The position numbers and the translations under genes are program-made. Shown here piece by piece: positions 17,851 through 27,390 of a stretch of 64,000 bases of DNA. Source of the DNA: Pengzhenrongella sicca (lineage in GTDB: Bacteria > Actinomycetota > Actinomycetes > Actinomycetales > Cellulomonadaceae). A model generated the notes under the pieces. That model searched no databases. It was not told the DNA's origin and saw only the letters and a list, made by a program, of their open reading frames with translations. The stretch spans positions 1,426,001 through 1,490,000 of the forward strand of contig NZ_CP071868.1 of NCBI RefSeq assembly GCF_017569225.1. Direction: 5' to 3'. Positions within the stretch are counted from its first letter, which is position 1; each line of letters starts with the position of its first letter.

Positions 17851-18701
17851 ATCGAGCCCGGCATGGTCACGGCCACAGGCACGACCGGCGCCGCGGTGCG
17901 CGTCGTGCGGCGCTGGATCCACACGGCGAGGCGCGAGAGCGCGATGTTCACGATCAGGTAGATGCTGGCGCCGATGACGAAGAGCGCGATGAAATACTCG
18001 TTGCCGAAGAACTGCGCGTTGTTCTGGATCGACTTGAGCAGTTCGGCGTAGCCGACGATGAAGCCCAGGGACGAGTCCTTGAGCAGCACCACGAGCTGGC
18101 TGATGAGGCTCGGGAGCATGGTGCGGACGGCCTGCGGCAGCAGGATCGACAGCAGCGTCTGCGTGCGCGTCAGGCCGACCGCGTAGGCGGCCTCCGCCTG
18201 GCCCTTCGGCAGCGACGCGAGCCCTGCGCGCAGGATCTCCGAGATGATCGCCATGTTGTAGACCGTCAGGCCGAACACGACCGCGTTGAACGCGTCCCAC
18301 CCGAACCCGAGCAGCGCGAAGAACATCATCAGCAGCACGGGCAACCCGCGGAAGAGCTCGATGACGACGACGGCGGGCAGGCGGATCCAGCGGCGCTGGG
18401 CCGTCCGCCACAGAGCCAGGATTAGACCAAGGACGAGAGCCAGGGGAGCGGCGAGGGCAGCTGCCCGCAGCGTCGCGCCGAGGCCCCGTACGACCATGGA
18501 GGTCCACACGTCTTCGGCCGTCTGATTCTTGGGCGGGTCGTACAGCACGTCCCAGCGGTCGGCCTCGAAGACTCCGCGGCCGGCCGCGTACCACAGGGCG
18601 AGGCCGACGAGGGCGAGCACGACGAGCCCACCGAGGATCGAGCCGATGCGCTCGCGCCGCCGCGTCAGCGGGCCCGGAGCGTCGTACAGGACGGAGCTCA
18701 T
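17847..18701 (-). CDS. gluD: Glutamate/polar amino-acid ABC transporter permease (GluD-like)
   Basis: Inner-membrane subunit of a type I importer, 284 residues. Several membrane helices span about residues 20-275, with the EAA-loop region QAEAAYAVGLTRTQTLLSILLPQAVRTMLPSL that contacts the ATPase. The MSSVLYDAPGPLTRRRERIG start at 18701 was chosen because it overlaps the gluC stop by 4 bp (ATGA); the longer frame upstream is not hydrophobic and lies within gluC. The stop codon shares the tetranucleotide CTAG with that of rny on the other strand. Glutamate specificity is inferred from the whole operon's likeness to gluABCD of Corynebacterium. Confidence 0.92.
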   Translation of the reverse strand: MSSVLYDAPGPLTRRRERIGSILGGLVVLALVGLALWYAAGRGVFEADRWDVLYDPPKNQTAEDVWTSMVVRGLGATLRAAALAAPLALVLGLILALWRTAQRRWIRLPAVVVIELFRGLPVLLMMFFALLGFGWDAFNAVVFGLTVYNMAIISEILRAGLASLPKGQAEAAYAVGLTRTQTLLSILLPQAVRTMLPSLISQLVVLLKDSSLGFIVGYAELLKSIQNNAQFFGNEYFIALFVIGASIYLIVNIALSRLAVWIQRRTTRTAAPVVPVAVTMPGSI

Positions 18702-19348
18702 CGCGCGAACGCCACCTTTCGTTCGATGACCCCGGCGGAGATGCCGGCCGGGATGGTGATGAGCAGGTAGAAGCACGCCACGCCGATCAGGACCGGGATG
18801 ATCTCGGCGGGGTTCTGCGTGCCGAGGCGCCGACCGGCCGCCATGAGCTCGACCGTGGCGAATCCGGAGGCGACCGAGGTGTTCTTGGCGAGCGCGATGA
18901 AGACGTTGATCAGCGGGGGGATCACGGTGCGTACCGCCTGCGGGAGGATCACCATCGAGAGGGTCTGCCCGAAGGTCAGCCCGATCGCGCGCGCTGCCTC
19001 GGCCTGGCCGAGGCCGACGCTGTTGATCCCCGAGCGCACGGCCTCGCAGACGAACGCCGACGTATACGCCGACAGGGCGATGACGGCGGTCCAGAACCCC
19101 AGCGGAGCCAGCAGGCCGAACTGCGGGGCGACAAAGACGAGGAAGAAGAACACCAACGTCAGCGGTGTGTTACGGAGCAGTTCGACGTAGACGGTCGAGA
19201 ACGCCCGCAGCGGCGTAATCGGCGAGACCCTCAGAGCGGCCAGCACGAGGCCCCAGATCAGCGCGATGACCCCGGAGACGACGGTCAGTCGCAGCGTCAT
19301 CGAGAAGCCGGCGAGGTACGCCGGAAAGTTGTCGACGATCACGTCCAT
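18698..19348 (-). CDS. gluC: Glutamate/polar amino-acid ABC transporter permease (GluC-like)
   Basis: The 216-residue partner permease of the heterodimeric channel. It has about five membrane helices and the EAA segment QAEAARAIGLTFGQTLSMVILPQAVRTVIPPL. It starts MDVIVDNFPAYLAGFSMTLRLTV, the usual HisM/GluC-like opening. The gene overlaps gluD by 4 bp and is separated from gluB by 106 bp holding a strong hairpin, which probably lowers permease expression relative to the binding protein. Confidence 0.92.
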   Translation of the reverse strand: MDVIVDNFPAYLAGFSMTLRLTVVSGVIALIWGLVLAALRVSPITPLRAFSTVYVELLRNTPLTLVFFFLVFVAPQFGLLAPLGFWTAVIALSAYTSAFVCEAVRSGINSVGLGQAEAARAIGLTFGQTLSMVILPQAVRTVIPPLINVFIALAKNTSVASGFATVELMAAGRRLGTQNPAEIIPVLIGVACFYLLITIPAGISAGVIERKVAFAR

Positions 19349-19408
19349 CGAGATGAGCCTCCGTGAGTTGCGGTTCTACCGGGGTGCGAGGTGGTCGCGC
19401 CCCGCGAG

Positions 19409-19441
19409 GAGGCGGGCGGGCGCTTGGCGCCCGCCCGCCTC
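19409..19441 (-). terminator. Intra-operon stem-loop between gluB and gluC
   Basis: Perfect 15-bp GC-only stem (19409-19423 with 19427-19441) around a 3-nt loop, starting about 14 nt after the gluB stop. No T run follows on the minus strand, so partial termination or 3'-end protection of gluAB mRNA is more likely than complete stopping. This arrangement is common after solute-binding-protein genes. Confidence 0.75.
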
Positions 19442-19454
19442 CCTCAAGCTGGGC

Positions 19455-20330
19455 TTAGTACCGGTCGACGGCCGGGGGCTCCGGCGTCGGCAGCACGGAG
19501 CCGGCGGTGGACTCCCAGGCTGCGGTCCACGACCCGTCCTCGAAGCTCGCCTCGAGGGTGTCGTTGATCCAGTCGCGGAACGCGACGTCGTCCTTGGCCA
19601 CCCCGATGCCGTACGGCTCCTCGGTGAAGGGCTCGCCCCGCACCTCGAGGTCGTCGTTGTCCGCCGCGAAGCCCGCGAGGATGACGTTGTCGGTGCTCAC
19701 GGCGTCGACCTGGCCGTTGCGCAGCGGCTCGAGGCACTCGGAGTACGTGCCGAACGGCACGACCTCGGCGTCGGGGTAGTTGGCCAGCAGGTTGGCCTCG
19801 GGGGTCGAGCCCGACACGGTGCAGACCTTCTTGCCCGCGAGGTCGTCCGGCCCCTCGATGTCCGTGTTGTCGGCGAGCGTCAGGATCGACTGGCCCGCGA
19901 GGTAGTACGGGCCGGCGAAGGCCACGATCTCCTTGCGGGCGTCGTTGATCGTGTAGGTGGCCGCGACGATGTCGACCTGGCCCGACGTGATGAAGGTCTC
20001 GCGGTTGGCGGACACCGTCTCGGTCCAGGTGATGCCGTCCTCGTCGATGCCGAGCGCGCCGGCGATGATCTTGGCGATCTCGACGTCGAAGCCCTGCGGG
20101 ACGCCGTCGGGCCCGACGAGCCCGAAGAGAGGCTGGTCGAACTTCGTGCCGACGGTGATCTCGCCGGCCTCGGCGAGCGTGGCCATCGTGGAGCCCTCGG
20201 GGAACTCCGCGACCTCGCTCGAGTCGGCAACGTCGGGCTCGGCCGCGTCGTCGTCCGCGCTACTGCAAGCGGTGAGGGTCAGCGCCGAGACGGCGAGCAG
20301 GGCAACGAGCCCGGTGGGTCGGATGCGCAT
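19455..20330 (-). CDS. gluB: Glutamate-binding lipoprotein of ABC transporter (GluB-like)
   Basis: Extracytoplasmic solute-binding protein, 291 residues, type-3 family. It begins with a lipoprotein signal peptide (MRIRPTGLVALLAVSALTLTAC, lipidated Cys22, spelled in two parts: hydrophobic core 7-19, lipobox LTAC), an acidic linker, then EITVGTKFDQPLFGLVGPDG and GFDVEIAKIIAGALG. DIVAATYTINDARKE and the DDLAGKKVCTVSGSTPE segment are the classic amino-acid-binding motifs. AAGGAGACA precedes the ATG. It follows gluA by 48 bp in the same operon. Glutamate is the likely ligand by similarity to actinobacterial GluB; aspartate or glutamine cannot be excluded. Confidence 0.93.
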   Translation of the reverse strand: MRIRPTGLVALLAVSALTLTACSSADDDAAEPDVADSSEVAEFPEGSTMATLAEAGEITVGTKFDQPLFGLVGPDGVPQGFDVEIAKIIAGALGIDEDGITWTETVSANRETFITSGQVDIVAATYTINDARKEIVAFAGPYYLAGQSILTLADNTDIEGPDDLAGKKVCTVSGSTPEANLLANYPDAEVVPFGTYSECLEPLRNGQVDAVSTDNVILAGFAADNDDLEVRGEPFTEEPYGIGVAKDDVAFRDWINDTLEASFEDGSWTAAWESTAGSVLPTPEPPAVDRY

Positions 20331-20378
20331 CGTGTCTCCTTCGTGTGTGGTGACGTTCGGACGGAAGCGGGTGGAGGT

Positions 20379-21170
20379 CTAGTGGGTGAGGATCTTCGAG
20401 AGGAAGTCCTTGGCGCGGTCGGACGCAGGCGCCGTGAAGAACGTCTCGGGAGCGGCCTCCTCGACGATCTGCCCGCCGTCCATGAACACGACGCGGTGCC
20501 CGGCCTTGCGTGCGAAACCCATCTCATGGGTCACGACCACCATGGTCATGCCGTCCCGGGCGAGCGAGACCATGACGTCGAGGACCTCGTTGATCATCTC
20601 GGGGTCGAGCGCCGAGGTCGGCTCGTCGAACAGCATGACCTTGGGCTGCATCGCCAGGGCCCGGGCGATCGCGACGCGCTGCTGCTGGCCTCCGGAGAGC
20701 TGGGCGGGGAGCTTGGCCGCCTGGTTCGCGACGCCCACCCGCTCGAGCAGACCCATCGCGGTCTCCTCGGCGTCCTTGCGCTTGACGCCCTTGGCCTTGA
20801 TCGGTCCGAGCGTGATGTTCTGCAGCACGGTCTTGTGCGCGAACAGGTTGAACGACTGGAAGACCATGCCGACGTCGGCTCGCAGCTGCGCGAGCGCCTT
20901 GCCCTCGGCCGGCAGCGGGACGCCGTCGATCGTGATCGACCCCGTGTCGATGGTCTCGAGGCGGTTGATCGCGCGGCAGAGCGTGGACTTGCCCGATCCC
21001 GACGGCCCGATGACGACGACGACCTCGCCCTTGTGCACGGTCAGGTCGATGTCCTGGAGCACGTGCAGCGCCCCGAAGTGCTTGTTCACCTTCGACAGCA
21101 CGACCAGCGGTTCGCCTATCTCGGCCCGGCCCGGCGAGGGCGTCGCGGGCTCTACGGTGTCTTGTGCCAT
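20379..21170 (-). CDS. gluA: Glutamate/polar amino-acid ABC transporter ATP-binding protein
   Basis: The 263-residue ATPase that powers the importer and the first gene of the gluABCD operon. Walker [10 protein letters not shown] at residues 55-63, Q-loop in VFQSFNLF, signature LSGGQQQR at 158-165, Walker B VMLFDEP at 178-184, D-loop SALDPE and the switch histidine in [10 protein letters not shown]. An extra 20-residue N-terminal extension precedes the conserved core. The divergent gap to miaB is 98 bp and must hold both promoters. Confidence 0.94.
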   Translation of the reverse strand: MAQDTVEPATPSPGRAEIGEPLVVLSKVNKHFGALHVLQDIDLTVHKGEVVVVIGPSGSGKSTLCRAINRLETIDTGSITIDGVPLPAEGKALAQLRADVGMVFQSFNLFAHKTVLQNITLGPIKAKGVKRKDAEETAMGLLERVGVANQAAKLPAQLSGGQQQRVAIARALAMQPKVMLFDEPTSALDPEMINEVLDVMVSLARDGMTMVVVTHEMGFARKAGHRVVFMDGGQIVEEAAPETFFTAPASDRAKDFLSKILTH

Positions 21171-21255
21171 TGCATGAACCTAGGGCCGGATTGTTTCCTT
21201 GGCTACTTCGTTCGGTCACGAGTTGGCAACGTGCCGGAAATGTAGGGCCGGGCCG

Positions 21256-21268
21256 TAGGCTATTCAGG
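21256..21268 (+). promoter_or_regulatory. Putative leaderless promoter of miaB
   Basis: TAGGCT (21256-21261) ends 7 nt before the ATG of miaB, with no Shine-Dalgarno sequence in between. The preceding 85 bp also contain a repeated TAGGGCCG motif of unknown role. Confidence 0.5.
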
Positions 21269-22876
21269 ATGTCCGCGACCACCGCCCCCGAGAGCCTGCG
21301 CACGTACGTCGTGCGGACCCTCGGCTGCCAGATGAACGTGCACGACTCCGAGCACATGGCCGGGATGCTCGAGGCGGCCGGGTACGTCCGTGCGCCGCTC
21401 GGGGCCGACGGCGCGCCCGCTGCGGTGGCCGACGTCGTCGTCATCAACACCTGCGCCGTCCGCGAGAACGCGGCCGGCAAGCTCTACGGCAACCTCGGCC
21501 AGCTCGCGAGCATCAAGCGGGAGTGGCCCGGCATGCAGATCGCCGTCGGCGGCTGCCTCGCGCAGAAGGACCGCGCGGGCATCGTCGAGCGCGCGCCCTG
21601 GGTCGACGTCGTCTTCGGCACCCACAACCTCGACGCGCTGCCCGTGCTGCTTGAGCGCGCCCGGCACAACGAGCGCGCCGAGGTCGAGATCGCGGAGTCG
21701 CTGCAGGTCTTCCCCTCGACCCTGCCGACGCGGCGCGAGTCCGTCTTCGCGGGCTGGGTGTCGATCAGCGTGGGCTGCAACAACACCTGCACCTTCTGCA
21801 TCGTGCCGCACCTGCGCGGGAAGGAGCGCGACCGGCGGCCCGGCGAGATCCTCGCGGAGGTGCAGGCGCTCGTCGACCAGGGCGCGATCGAGGTGACCCT
21901 GCTCGGCCAGAACGTCAACAGCTACGGCGTCGAGTTCGGCGACCGCGGCGCGTTCGCGAAGCTCCTGCGCGCCTGCGGGACCGTGCCGGGCCTGGAGCGG
22001 CTCCGCTTCACCAGCCCGCACCCCGCCGCCTTTACGGACGACGTGATCGCCGCGATGGCGCAGACGCCCGTCGTGATGCCGCAGCTGCACATGCCGCTGC
22101 AGTCCGGGTCCGACCGCGTGCTGCGCGCGATGCGCCGGTCGTACCGGGCGGAGAAGTTCCTCGGCATCCTCGACCGGGTCCGCCTCGCGATGCCGGCCGC
22201 CGCGATCACGACCGACATCATCGTCGGCTTCCCGGGGGAGACCGAGGACGACTTCGCGCAGACGCTTCGCGTGGTCGAGTCCGCGCGGTTCGTCTCGGCA
22301 TACACGTTCCAGTACTCCCCGCGCCCCGGGACCCCCGCGGCGACGCTGCCCGACCAGGTCCCGAAGGAGGTCGTGCAGGAGCGGTACGTCCGGCTCGCGG
22401 CCCTGCAGGAGCGCATCTCGCTCGAGGAGAACCGCGCGCAGGTGGGCCGCACGGTCGAGGTCCTGATCGCCGAGGAGTCCGGACGCAAGGACGGCGCGTC
22501 GCACCGGGTCTCGGGCCGCGCCGCCGACAACCGCCTGGTCCACCTCGCGCTGCCGCCGGACCTCCTCGCGCCGCGCGGGGACCTGCCCGCCGCCGACGCC
22601 GCGGACCCCCGCCTCGCCGACGTGCCCGACCCGCGCCTGCCGCGCCCGGGCGACCTCGTGACGGTGGCCGTGACGCATGCCGCGCCGCACCACCTGGTGG
22701 CCGACTCGGCGACGACCGGCGGCGCGTACGCCGTCCGCCGCACGCGTGCGGGCGACGCGTGGGCGACGCGCGAGCGGACCAGGGCGGGCTTGACCCCCGA
22801 CGAGCACACCCACGCCGCGCCCCCGGCGGCAGGCGCGCCGATAGCGCTAGGCCTCCCGACCCTCCGCCCCCGCTAA
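21269..22876 (+). CDS. miaB: tRNA-2-methylthio-N6-dimethylallyladenosine synthase MiaB
   Basis: Radical-SAM methylthiotransferase that converts i6A37 to ms2i6A37 in tRNAs, acting after MiaA. The auxiliary cluster cysteines C20, C62 and C96 and the radical-SAM cluster C170-x3-C174-x2-C177 (CNNTCTFC) are intact. TRAM-like RNA-binding residues follow, but the region after about residue 425 is long and Ala/Pro/Asp-rich, giving 535 residues where about 500 is usual. ATG 21269 begins the family's conserved [13 protein letters not shown] and is 7 nt after a -10-like element; an upstream in-frame ATG at 21164 lies inside gluA. miaA is about 4 kb downstream on the same strand. Confidence 0.96.
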   Translation: MSATTAPESLRTYVVRTLGCQMNVHDSEHMAGMLEAAGYVRAPLGADGAPAAVADVVVINTCAVRENAAGKLYGNLGQLASIKREWPGMQIAVGGCLAQKDRAGIVERAPWVDVVFGTHNLDALPVLLERARHNERAEVEIAESLQVFPSTLPTRRESVFAGWVSISVGCNNTCTFCIVPHLRGKERDRRPGEILAEVQALVDQGAIEVTLLGQNVNSYGVEFGDRGAFAKLLRACGTVPGLERLRFTSPHPAAFTDDVIAAMAQTPVVMPQLHMPLQSGSDRVLRAMRRSYRAEKFLGILDRVRLAMPAAAITTDIIVGFPGETEDDFAQTLRVVESARFVSAYTFQYSPRPGTPAATLPDQVPKEVVQERYVRLAALQERISLEENRAQVGRTVEVLIAEESGRKDGASHRVSGRAADNRLVHLALPPDLLAPRGDLPAADAADPRLADVPDPRLPRPGDLVTVAVTHAAPHHLVADSATTGGAYAVRRTRAGDAWATRERTRAGLTPDEHTHAAPPAAGAPIALGLPTLRPR

Positions 22877-22932
22877 CCATCCCCGCGACCCCGCCCCGCC
22901 CCGCCTCGCCCCGCCCCGCCCCGACCAGGTTC

Positions 22933-22971
22933 TCAGGGGAATGTGCGCGTAATTCGCACAGCTTCCCCTGA
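22933..22971. terminator. Bidirectional stem-loop between miaB and ybjN genes
   Basis: Arms TCAGGGGAA-TGTGCG (22933-22947) and CGCACA-GC-TTCCCCTGA (22955-22971) pair through 15 bp with one 2-nt bulge and a 7-nt loop. It lies between two convergent genes, is AT-richer than its surroundings, and is followed by AAAA on the plus strand, so it can terminate in both directions. Upstream of it (22880-22922) is a CCGCC-rich low-complexity stretch. Confidence 0.75.
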
Positions 22972-22991
22972 AAACCGGGCTGGGTGGGGCG

Positions 22992-23492
22992 TTAGGGCTC
23001 TGGGAGGAGGGTGTCTAGGGCCGTGAAGGTTTGGACGCCGGTGCCCAGGCCGCACGCCAGGAGCTGAGCGAGCTGCGTGTCCGTCACGCCGTTCTCGAGG
23101 TCGATCGAGACCTCGCTGTACAGGGCGAGCACGCCGTCCTCCTCGCGCAGGTAGACCTTTGGCCAGATGCGTTCGCGATTCCAGTCGTTGACCGCGAGCA
23201 GCATCGCCGGGCGCTGCGCCGTCGGCAGCGTGCGATGCCAGCGGCCGCGGACCTGCACGATCTCGCTGTGCTCGCCGAGCAGCAGGAACCAGAACCGGCT
23301 GCCGTCCCACGTGCCGCTGAGGTCGCCGTCGTCGTCGATCAGGTAGCGGTAGCCGCGCCGCGTCAGGTACGCCGCGAGGCGGTCCCGGGTCAGCGGGCTC
23401 ACGCGCTCGGGCGGCCGGGAGGCGGACATCGGCTTGGGTCGCGCGTTGCCGAACACGCGGGAGATCCAGCCGGTCAGGGCCTCGGGCTTCAC
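22992..23492 (-). CDS. YbjN domain-containing protein (second copy)
   Basis: A 166-residue member of the YbjN family, whose fold resembles type III secretion chaperones; molecular role unknown. Conserved features are RLAAYLTRRGYRYLIDDDGDLSGTW, then RFWFLLLGEHSEIVQVRGRW and NDWNRERIWPKVYLREEDG...YSEVSIDLENGVTDTQL. The GTG at 23492 overlaps the stop of the upstream ybjN gene (GTGA), which sets the start; an internal ATG at MSASRPPERV is an alternative. The two proteins share about the same 130-residue core, indicating an old tandem duplication. Confidence 0.88.
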   Translation of the reverse strand: MKPEALTGWISRVFGNARPKPMSASRPPERVSPLTRDRLAAYLTRRGYRYLIDDDGDLSGTWDGSRFWFLLLGEHSEIVQVRGRWHRTLPTAQRPAMLLAVNDWNRERIWPKVYLREEDGVLALYSEVSIDLENGVTDTQLAQLLACGLGTGVQTFTALDTLLPEP

Positions 23493-24136
23493 GGCGCGAC
23501 CGTCGCCGGGTCGGGGTAGAGCTCGTCGATCGTGTCGAACAGCATGTTCCCGGTGCTGAGCCCGCAGTGCAGCAGCTGGCTGAGCTGGGCGTCGGTCACG
23601 CCGTGCTCGAGGTCGGTCGCGACCTCGGAGATCACGTGCACCATGCCGTTGTCCCGGACCCGCACGTAGGCCTTGGGCCAGATGCGGTCGGCGTTCCACT
23701 CGTTGCAGGCCTCGAGGACCTCGCTGAGGCGTTCGATCGCGACCTCCCGGTTCCACTGGCCCCGGATCTGGAGGATCTCGCCGTCGTCCCCGAAGAGGAA
23801 GAAGTAGAACAGGCGACCGCGCCACAGCCCGCCGAGGTCACCGTCACTGTCGAGGAAGTAGCTGAACTGGTTGGCCTCGAACCACTCGACGATCCGCGCG
23901 ACCGAGAGCGGGGTCGGCACGCCGGCGCTGCCGGGTGCGGCGACCAGGGTGGCACCGAGCTCGCGGGCCAGGAGGTCCTCGACCTCCGACTGAAGCTCGT
24001 CATCGGGCGGCCCGTTCCGGCCCGGATCGGGCTGGACCCGGCCGCGGTGGGGCTGCCGGCCCCCCGCCGACTCGTTGGCCGAGCCCGTGTTTCGGCCGCG
24101 CCATCCGCCCCCGCGATTTCCCCGGAAGAAGCCCAT
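23489..24136 (-). CDS. YbjN domain-containing protein (first copy)
   Basis: A 215-residue protein with a disordered Gly/Arg-rich N-terminus (about residues 1-45) and a YbjN core: [45 protein letters not shown], and [20 protein letters not shown]...[17 protein letters not shown]. YbjN genes are regularly found beside miaB in actinobacteria. It is transcribed away from the extradiol-like gene and overlaps the second copy by 4 bp, so the pair is one transcription unit. Function is not known. Confidence 0.88.
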   Translation of the reverse strand: MGFFRGNRGGGWRGRNTGSANESAGGRQPHRGRVQPDPGRNGPPDDELQSEVEDLLARELGATLVAAPGSAGVPTPLSVARIVEWFEANQFSYFLDSDGDLGGLWRGRLFYFFLFGDDGEILQIRGQWNREVAIERLSEVLEACNEWNADRIWPKAYVRVRDNGMVHVISEVATDLEHGVTDAQLSQLLHCGLSTGNMLFDTIDELYPDPATVAP

Positions 24137-24226
24137 GCAGGCACCCTACCCGGGGGCCGCCGGGAGCGGCCTCCTCGGCGGGCGACGCCGACACGGTCGC
24201 CGGTGCGGCCCCCGGGGCGCAGCGGT

Positions 24227-24238
24227 TACCGTCGGGTC
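24227..24238 (+). promoter_or_regulatory. Putative leaderless -10 element of extradiol-like gene
   Basis: TACCGT (24227-24232) fits TANNNT and ends 6 nt before the GTG at 24239, with no Shine-Dalgarno sequence. It lies in the 102-bp gap divergent from the ybjN pair. Confidence 0.45.
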
Positions 24239-25057
24239 GTGCTAGCCATCGCTGCTCTCGTGCCCGACACCGCCCTGCTGGTCCCGGGGGCCGCGGGCCG
24301 CGCCGTCGTCCTCGAGGCGACGCGCGAGGCCGCGCTGGCCGCCGCACGCGAGGTCGTGGCGGCCGGCCCCGACCAGATCGTGGTCGTCGCGCCCGGGCCG
24401 CACGAGCGGACCCTGCCCGCGCCGGCGCGGCCGAGCCTGATCGCGGCCGGCATCGCCGACGCGGGTCACGGGTGGCCACCAGCCGAGGCCGCGGCGCCGA
24501 CGACGTCCCCGCAGCCGACGACGTCCCTCCCGCCGGCGACGCCCGCGGCGCCGACGACGTCGCTCCCGCCGGGCGTGGCCGCCTCGACCGTGCTGCTGCT
24601 GCTCGCCGCAGCCGGGTGGGCGGGGCCGGTCACCGTGCTCGAGGTCGGCGCGGGGGAGTCGGGTGCGCAGGTGCTGCGCGAGCGCGGCGCCGCGCTGGCG
24701 GCGGGCGCCGCGCGGCTCGCCCTCGTCGCGTCCGGATCGCTCAGCGCGCGGAACGGGCCGAGCGCGCCGCTGCCGGCCGACGAGCGCGCGGCGGAGCTCG
24801 ATGCGTCGATCCTGGCGGACCTCGGCGCCGCCGACCCGGCAGCCCGCGACCGCCTCGGCTCCGTGCCGGCCGACCTCGCCGGCGACCTCGCCGTCACGGC
24901 CTGGGCGCCGCTGCAGGTGGTGCTCGGCGCGGCCGGCACCGCCGAAGGGCTCGCGGGCGGCGTGCGGCACACGTCCGCGCCCTTCGGTGTCACCTACGCG
25001 GTCGCCGTGTGGCGCCCGAGCGGCCCCGCCGTCGCGTCCGCGGCGGGGAGGCCGTGA
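24239..25057 (+). CDS. Class III extradiol dioxygenase subunit B-like protein
   Basis: A 272-residue protein of the LigB-like fold found between miaB and miaA in many actinobacteria; its reaction is unknown. It starts [19 protein letters not shown] and later shows [18 protein letters not shown] and a C-terminal [18 protein letters not shown] segment. The iron-binding His/Glu set of true LigB dioxygenases is not obvious, so catalytic ring cleavage is doubtful. Residues about 80-115 form a Pro/Thr/Ser linker (repeats of PTTSLPP) encoded by copies of CCGACGACGTC. GTG 24239 follows a -10-like element by 6 nt. The stop overlaps the miaA ATG. Confidence 0.8.
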   Translation: MLAIAALVPDTALLVPGAAGRAVVLEATREAALAAAREVVAAGPDQIVVVAPGPHERTLPAPARPSLIAAGIADAGHGWPPAEAAAPTTSPQPTTSLPPATPAAPTTSLPPGVAASTVLLLLAAAGWAGPVTVLEVGAGESGAQVLRERGAALAAGAARLALVASGSLSARNGPSAPLPADERAAELDASILADLGAADPAARDRLGSVPADLAGDLAVTAWAPLQVVLGAAGTAEGLAGGVRHTSAPFGVTYAVAVWRPSGPAVASAAGRP

Positions 25058-26067
25058 TGGCCGCGGCCGTCCCCGGGGCACTCCCCGTGGCAGTCCCCGT
25101 GGCAGGGGAAGGCTCCGAGGGCCGCGTCGTCGTCGCCGTCGTCGGCCCGACCGCGACCGGCAAGTCGGACCTCGGCCTCGCGCTCGCCGAGCGGCTCGGC
25201 GGCGAGGTCGTCAACGTCGACGCGATGCAGCTCTACCGCGGCATGGACATCGGCACGGCGAAGCTCGCCGTCGCCGAGCGCCGGGGGATCCCCCACCACC
25301 AGCTCGACGTGCTCGACGTCGACGAGGACGCCTCCGTCGCCCGGTACCAGCGCGACGCGCGGGCCGACCTGGCCGGCATTTCCGCGCGCGGCGCGCGCGG
25401 GGTCGTCGTCGGCGGCTCGGGACTGTACGTGCGCGCCCTGCTCGACAAGCTCACGTTCCCGGGGGTCGATCCCGCGGTGCGCGCGCGCCTCGAGGAGCGC
25501 GCCGAGAAGCACGGCACGCGGCACCTGCACGACGAGCTCGCCCGCCTAGACCCGGCCGCCGCGATCGCGATCGGCCCGGCGAACACCCGCCGCATCGTCC
25601 GCGCGCTCGAGGTCATCGAGATCACCGGGCAGCCGTACACCGCGAACCTGCCCGAGCAGGTGTACGTCGTGCCGGCGGTGCAGATCGGGCTCGACTGCGA
25701 CCGCGCCGTGCTCGACGAGCGGGTCGACCGGCGCGTGGACCGGATGTGGGAGCAGGGGCTCGTCGAGGAGGTGCTCGGGCTGCTCACGCGCGGCATGGGC
25801 CGGACCGCCGCGCGCGCCGTCGGCTACGCCGAGGTGATCGCGCTCGTGCGCGGCGAGGGCGACGAGGCGGACGCGCGCGCGGCGGTCGCGGGCAACACGC
25901 GCCGGCTCGCGCGCAAGCAGATGACGTGGTTCGGGCGCGACCAGCGCGTCCACTGGCTCGACGCGCGCGACCCGGACCTGGTCGCCCGCGCGCTCGAGAT
26001 CGTCGCGGCCGCCGACCGGGGCGACCTCGAGCCGGGACCCGAGCCGCGCCGTACGCTGGGCGCATGA
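25057..26067 (+). CDS. miaA: tRNA dimethylallyltransferase MiaA
   Basis: Transfers the dimethylallyl group from DMAPP to A37 of tRNAs reading U-starting codons, giving the substrate for MiaB. P-loop GPTATGKS at residues 30-37, then [17 protein letters not shown] and the [13 protein letters not shown] motif; [14 protein letters not shown] and [16 protein letters not shown] near the C-terminus are all diagnostic. Length 336 residues is slightly long owing to a 22-residue Ala/Pro/Val N-terminal extension. ATG 25057 overlaps the preceding stop (ATGA); GTG 25054 is also possible. Confidence 0.96.
   Translation: MAAAVPGALPVAVPVAGEGSEGRVVVAVVGPTATGKSDLGLALAERLGGEVVNVDAMQLYRGMDIGTAKLAVAERRGIPHHQLDVLDVDEDASVARYQRDARADLAGISARGARGVVVGGSGLYVRALLDKLTFPGVDPAVRARLEERAEKHGTRHLHDELARLDPAAAIAIGPANTRRIVRALEVIEITGQPYTANLPEQVYVVPAVQIGLDCDRAVLDERVDRRVDRMWEQGLVEEVLGLLTRGMGRTAARAVGYAEVIALVRGEGDEADARAAVAGNTRRLARKQMTWFGRDQRVHWLDARDPDLVARALEIVAAADRGDLEPGPEPRRTLGA
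26052..26063 (+). promoter_or_regulatory. Putative internal leaderless promoter for dapF
   Basis: TACGCT (26052-26057), inside the last codons of miaA, ends 6 nt before the dapF ATG. dapF also overlaps miaA by 4 bp, so it may be both read through and started separately. Confidence 0.4.
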
Positions 26068-27065
26068 CCAGCCCCTCGACGGCACCCTCGACGGCGACCT
26101 CGACCAGGCCCGGCGACGGACCGGTGCGCGCGAACCGGCTGACGTTCACCAAGGGGCACGGCACCGAGAACGACTTCGTGCTCATCGACGACCGGGCTGC
26201 GACGCTCGACCTGACCCCCGACCTCGTCCGCGCGCTCGCGGACCGGCGTGCCGGCGTCGGCGGCGACGGCGTTATCCGGGTGGTGCCGACGGCCGAGCTG
26301 CCCGAGGGCGCCGCGATCCTCGCGGCGGAGCCTGCGGCCACCTGGTTCATGGACTACCGCAACAGCGACGGGTCGGTGGCCGAGATGTGCGGCAACGGAG
26401 CGCGGGTCTTCGCGGCCTTCCTCGAGCGGCTCGACCTCGCGGCGGTGCCGCTGCGCCTGCAGGGCGACCAGCCCGCGCTGGCGATCGGCACGCGCGCGGG
26501 CGTGCGGTACGTGCGGCGCGAGGCGAACGGCTGGTACGCGGTCGACATGGGCCCGTGGCGGCTGACCGGCGGCGACGACGCGGCGATCGCGGGCGCCGAC
26601 GCCCAGGTCGCGGTGGCGGGCCTCGAGGTCGCGCGCCCCGCGCTGAGTGTCGACGTCGGCAACCCCCACGTGGTGCTGGCCCTCGCCGACGTGGGCGAGC
26701 TCGCCGCGGCCGACCTGTCCCGCGCACCTGAGGTCCGCCCCGTGCCGATCGACGGCACGAACGTCGAGCTCGTGGTCCCGCTCGGCGAGGAGCCCGGCGC
26801 CGACGGCGTCGCGGTCGGCCGCCTGCGCATGCGCGTGCACGAGCGGGGCGTGGGGGAGACCCGGTCCTGCGGGACCGGTGCGTGCGCGGCCGCGCTCGCG
26901 GTGCGGACCTGGGCGGGCGCGGGGGCGCCGGACGTGTGGCTCGTCGACGTGCCCGGCGGCACGGTCCGGGTCAGCGTGCTGGCCTCGGGCCACGTCGAGC
27001 TCGCCGGCCCGGCCGCGCTCGTCGCGACCGGGGAGCTCGACCTGTCGACGCTTCCGGGGCGCTGA
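26064..27065 (+). CDS. dapF: Diaminopimelate epimerase
   Basis: Converts LL- to meso-diaminopimelate for lysine and peptidoglycan synthesis. Both catalytic cysteines are present: MCGNGAR (C109) and SCGTGACA (C269), in a tandem-fold protein of 333 residues. [14 protein letters not shown] at the start and DVGNPHVVL in the middle are conserved substrate-binding segments. The N-terminal 20 residues are Ser/Thr/Pro-rich and specific to this protein. ATG 26064 overlaps the miaA stop (ATGA). The miaB-miaA-dapF-hflX order is the typical actinobacterial cluster. Confidence 0.97.
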   Translation: MTSPSTAPSTATSTRPGDGPVRANRLTFTKGHGTENDFVLIDDRAATLDLTPDLVRALADRRAGVGGDGVIRVVPTAELPEGAAILAAEPAATWFMDYRNSDGSVAEMCGNGARVFAAFLERLDLAAVPLRLQGDQPALAIGTRAGVRYVRREANGWYAVDMGPWRLTGGDDAAIAGADAQVAVAGLEVARPALSVDVGNPHVVLALADVGELAAADLSRAPEVRPVPIDGTNVELVVPLGEEPGADGVAVGRLRMRVHERGVGETRSCGTGACAAALAVRTWAGAGAPDVWLVDVPGGTVRVSVLASGHVELAGPAALVATGELDLSTLPGR

Positions 27066-27069
27066 GCCG

Positions 27070-27390
27070 ATGCCGGACACCTCGCTCGCGGGCGACCTTC
27101 CGGTCGCGCTCGGGCACCGGGCGACGCTCCTGCAGTTCTCGAGCACGTTCTGCGCGCCCTGCCGCGCGACCCGGTCCGTGCTGGACCGCGTCGCTCGGAC
27201 GACGGGCGGGGTGACGCACGTCGAGCTGGACGTCGCCGACCACGTCGAGCTCGGCGAGCGGCTCGGCATCGACGCCACGCCCATGGTGCTCATCCTCGAC
27301 GCCGACGGCGTCGAGCGCGGGCGGGCCAGCGGCGCGCCGAGCCTTGCTCAGGCGCGGGCGGCGCTCGCGGCCGTCGTCGACCCGAGCTGA
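27070..27390 (+). CDS. Thioredoxin family protein
   Basis: Cytoplasmic thiol-disulfide oxidoreductase-like protein of 106 residues. The active site is C28-A-P-C31 (SSTFCAPCRAT), differing from the canonical CGPC, and the cis-proline lies in GIDATPMVLILDADG. It starts 4 bp after dapF and is probably in the same operon. Its 3' end overlaps the convergent methyltransferase gene by 43 bp. The CAPC motif suggests a specialised partner rather than the main thioredoxin. Confidence 0.9.
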   Translation: MPDTSLAGDLPVALGHRATLLQFSSTFCAPCRATRSVLDRVARTTGGVTHVELDVADHVELGERLGIDATPMVLILDADGVERGRASGAPSLAQARAALAAVVDPS

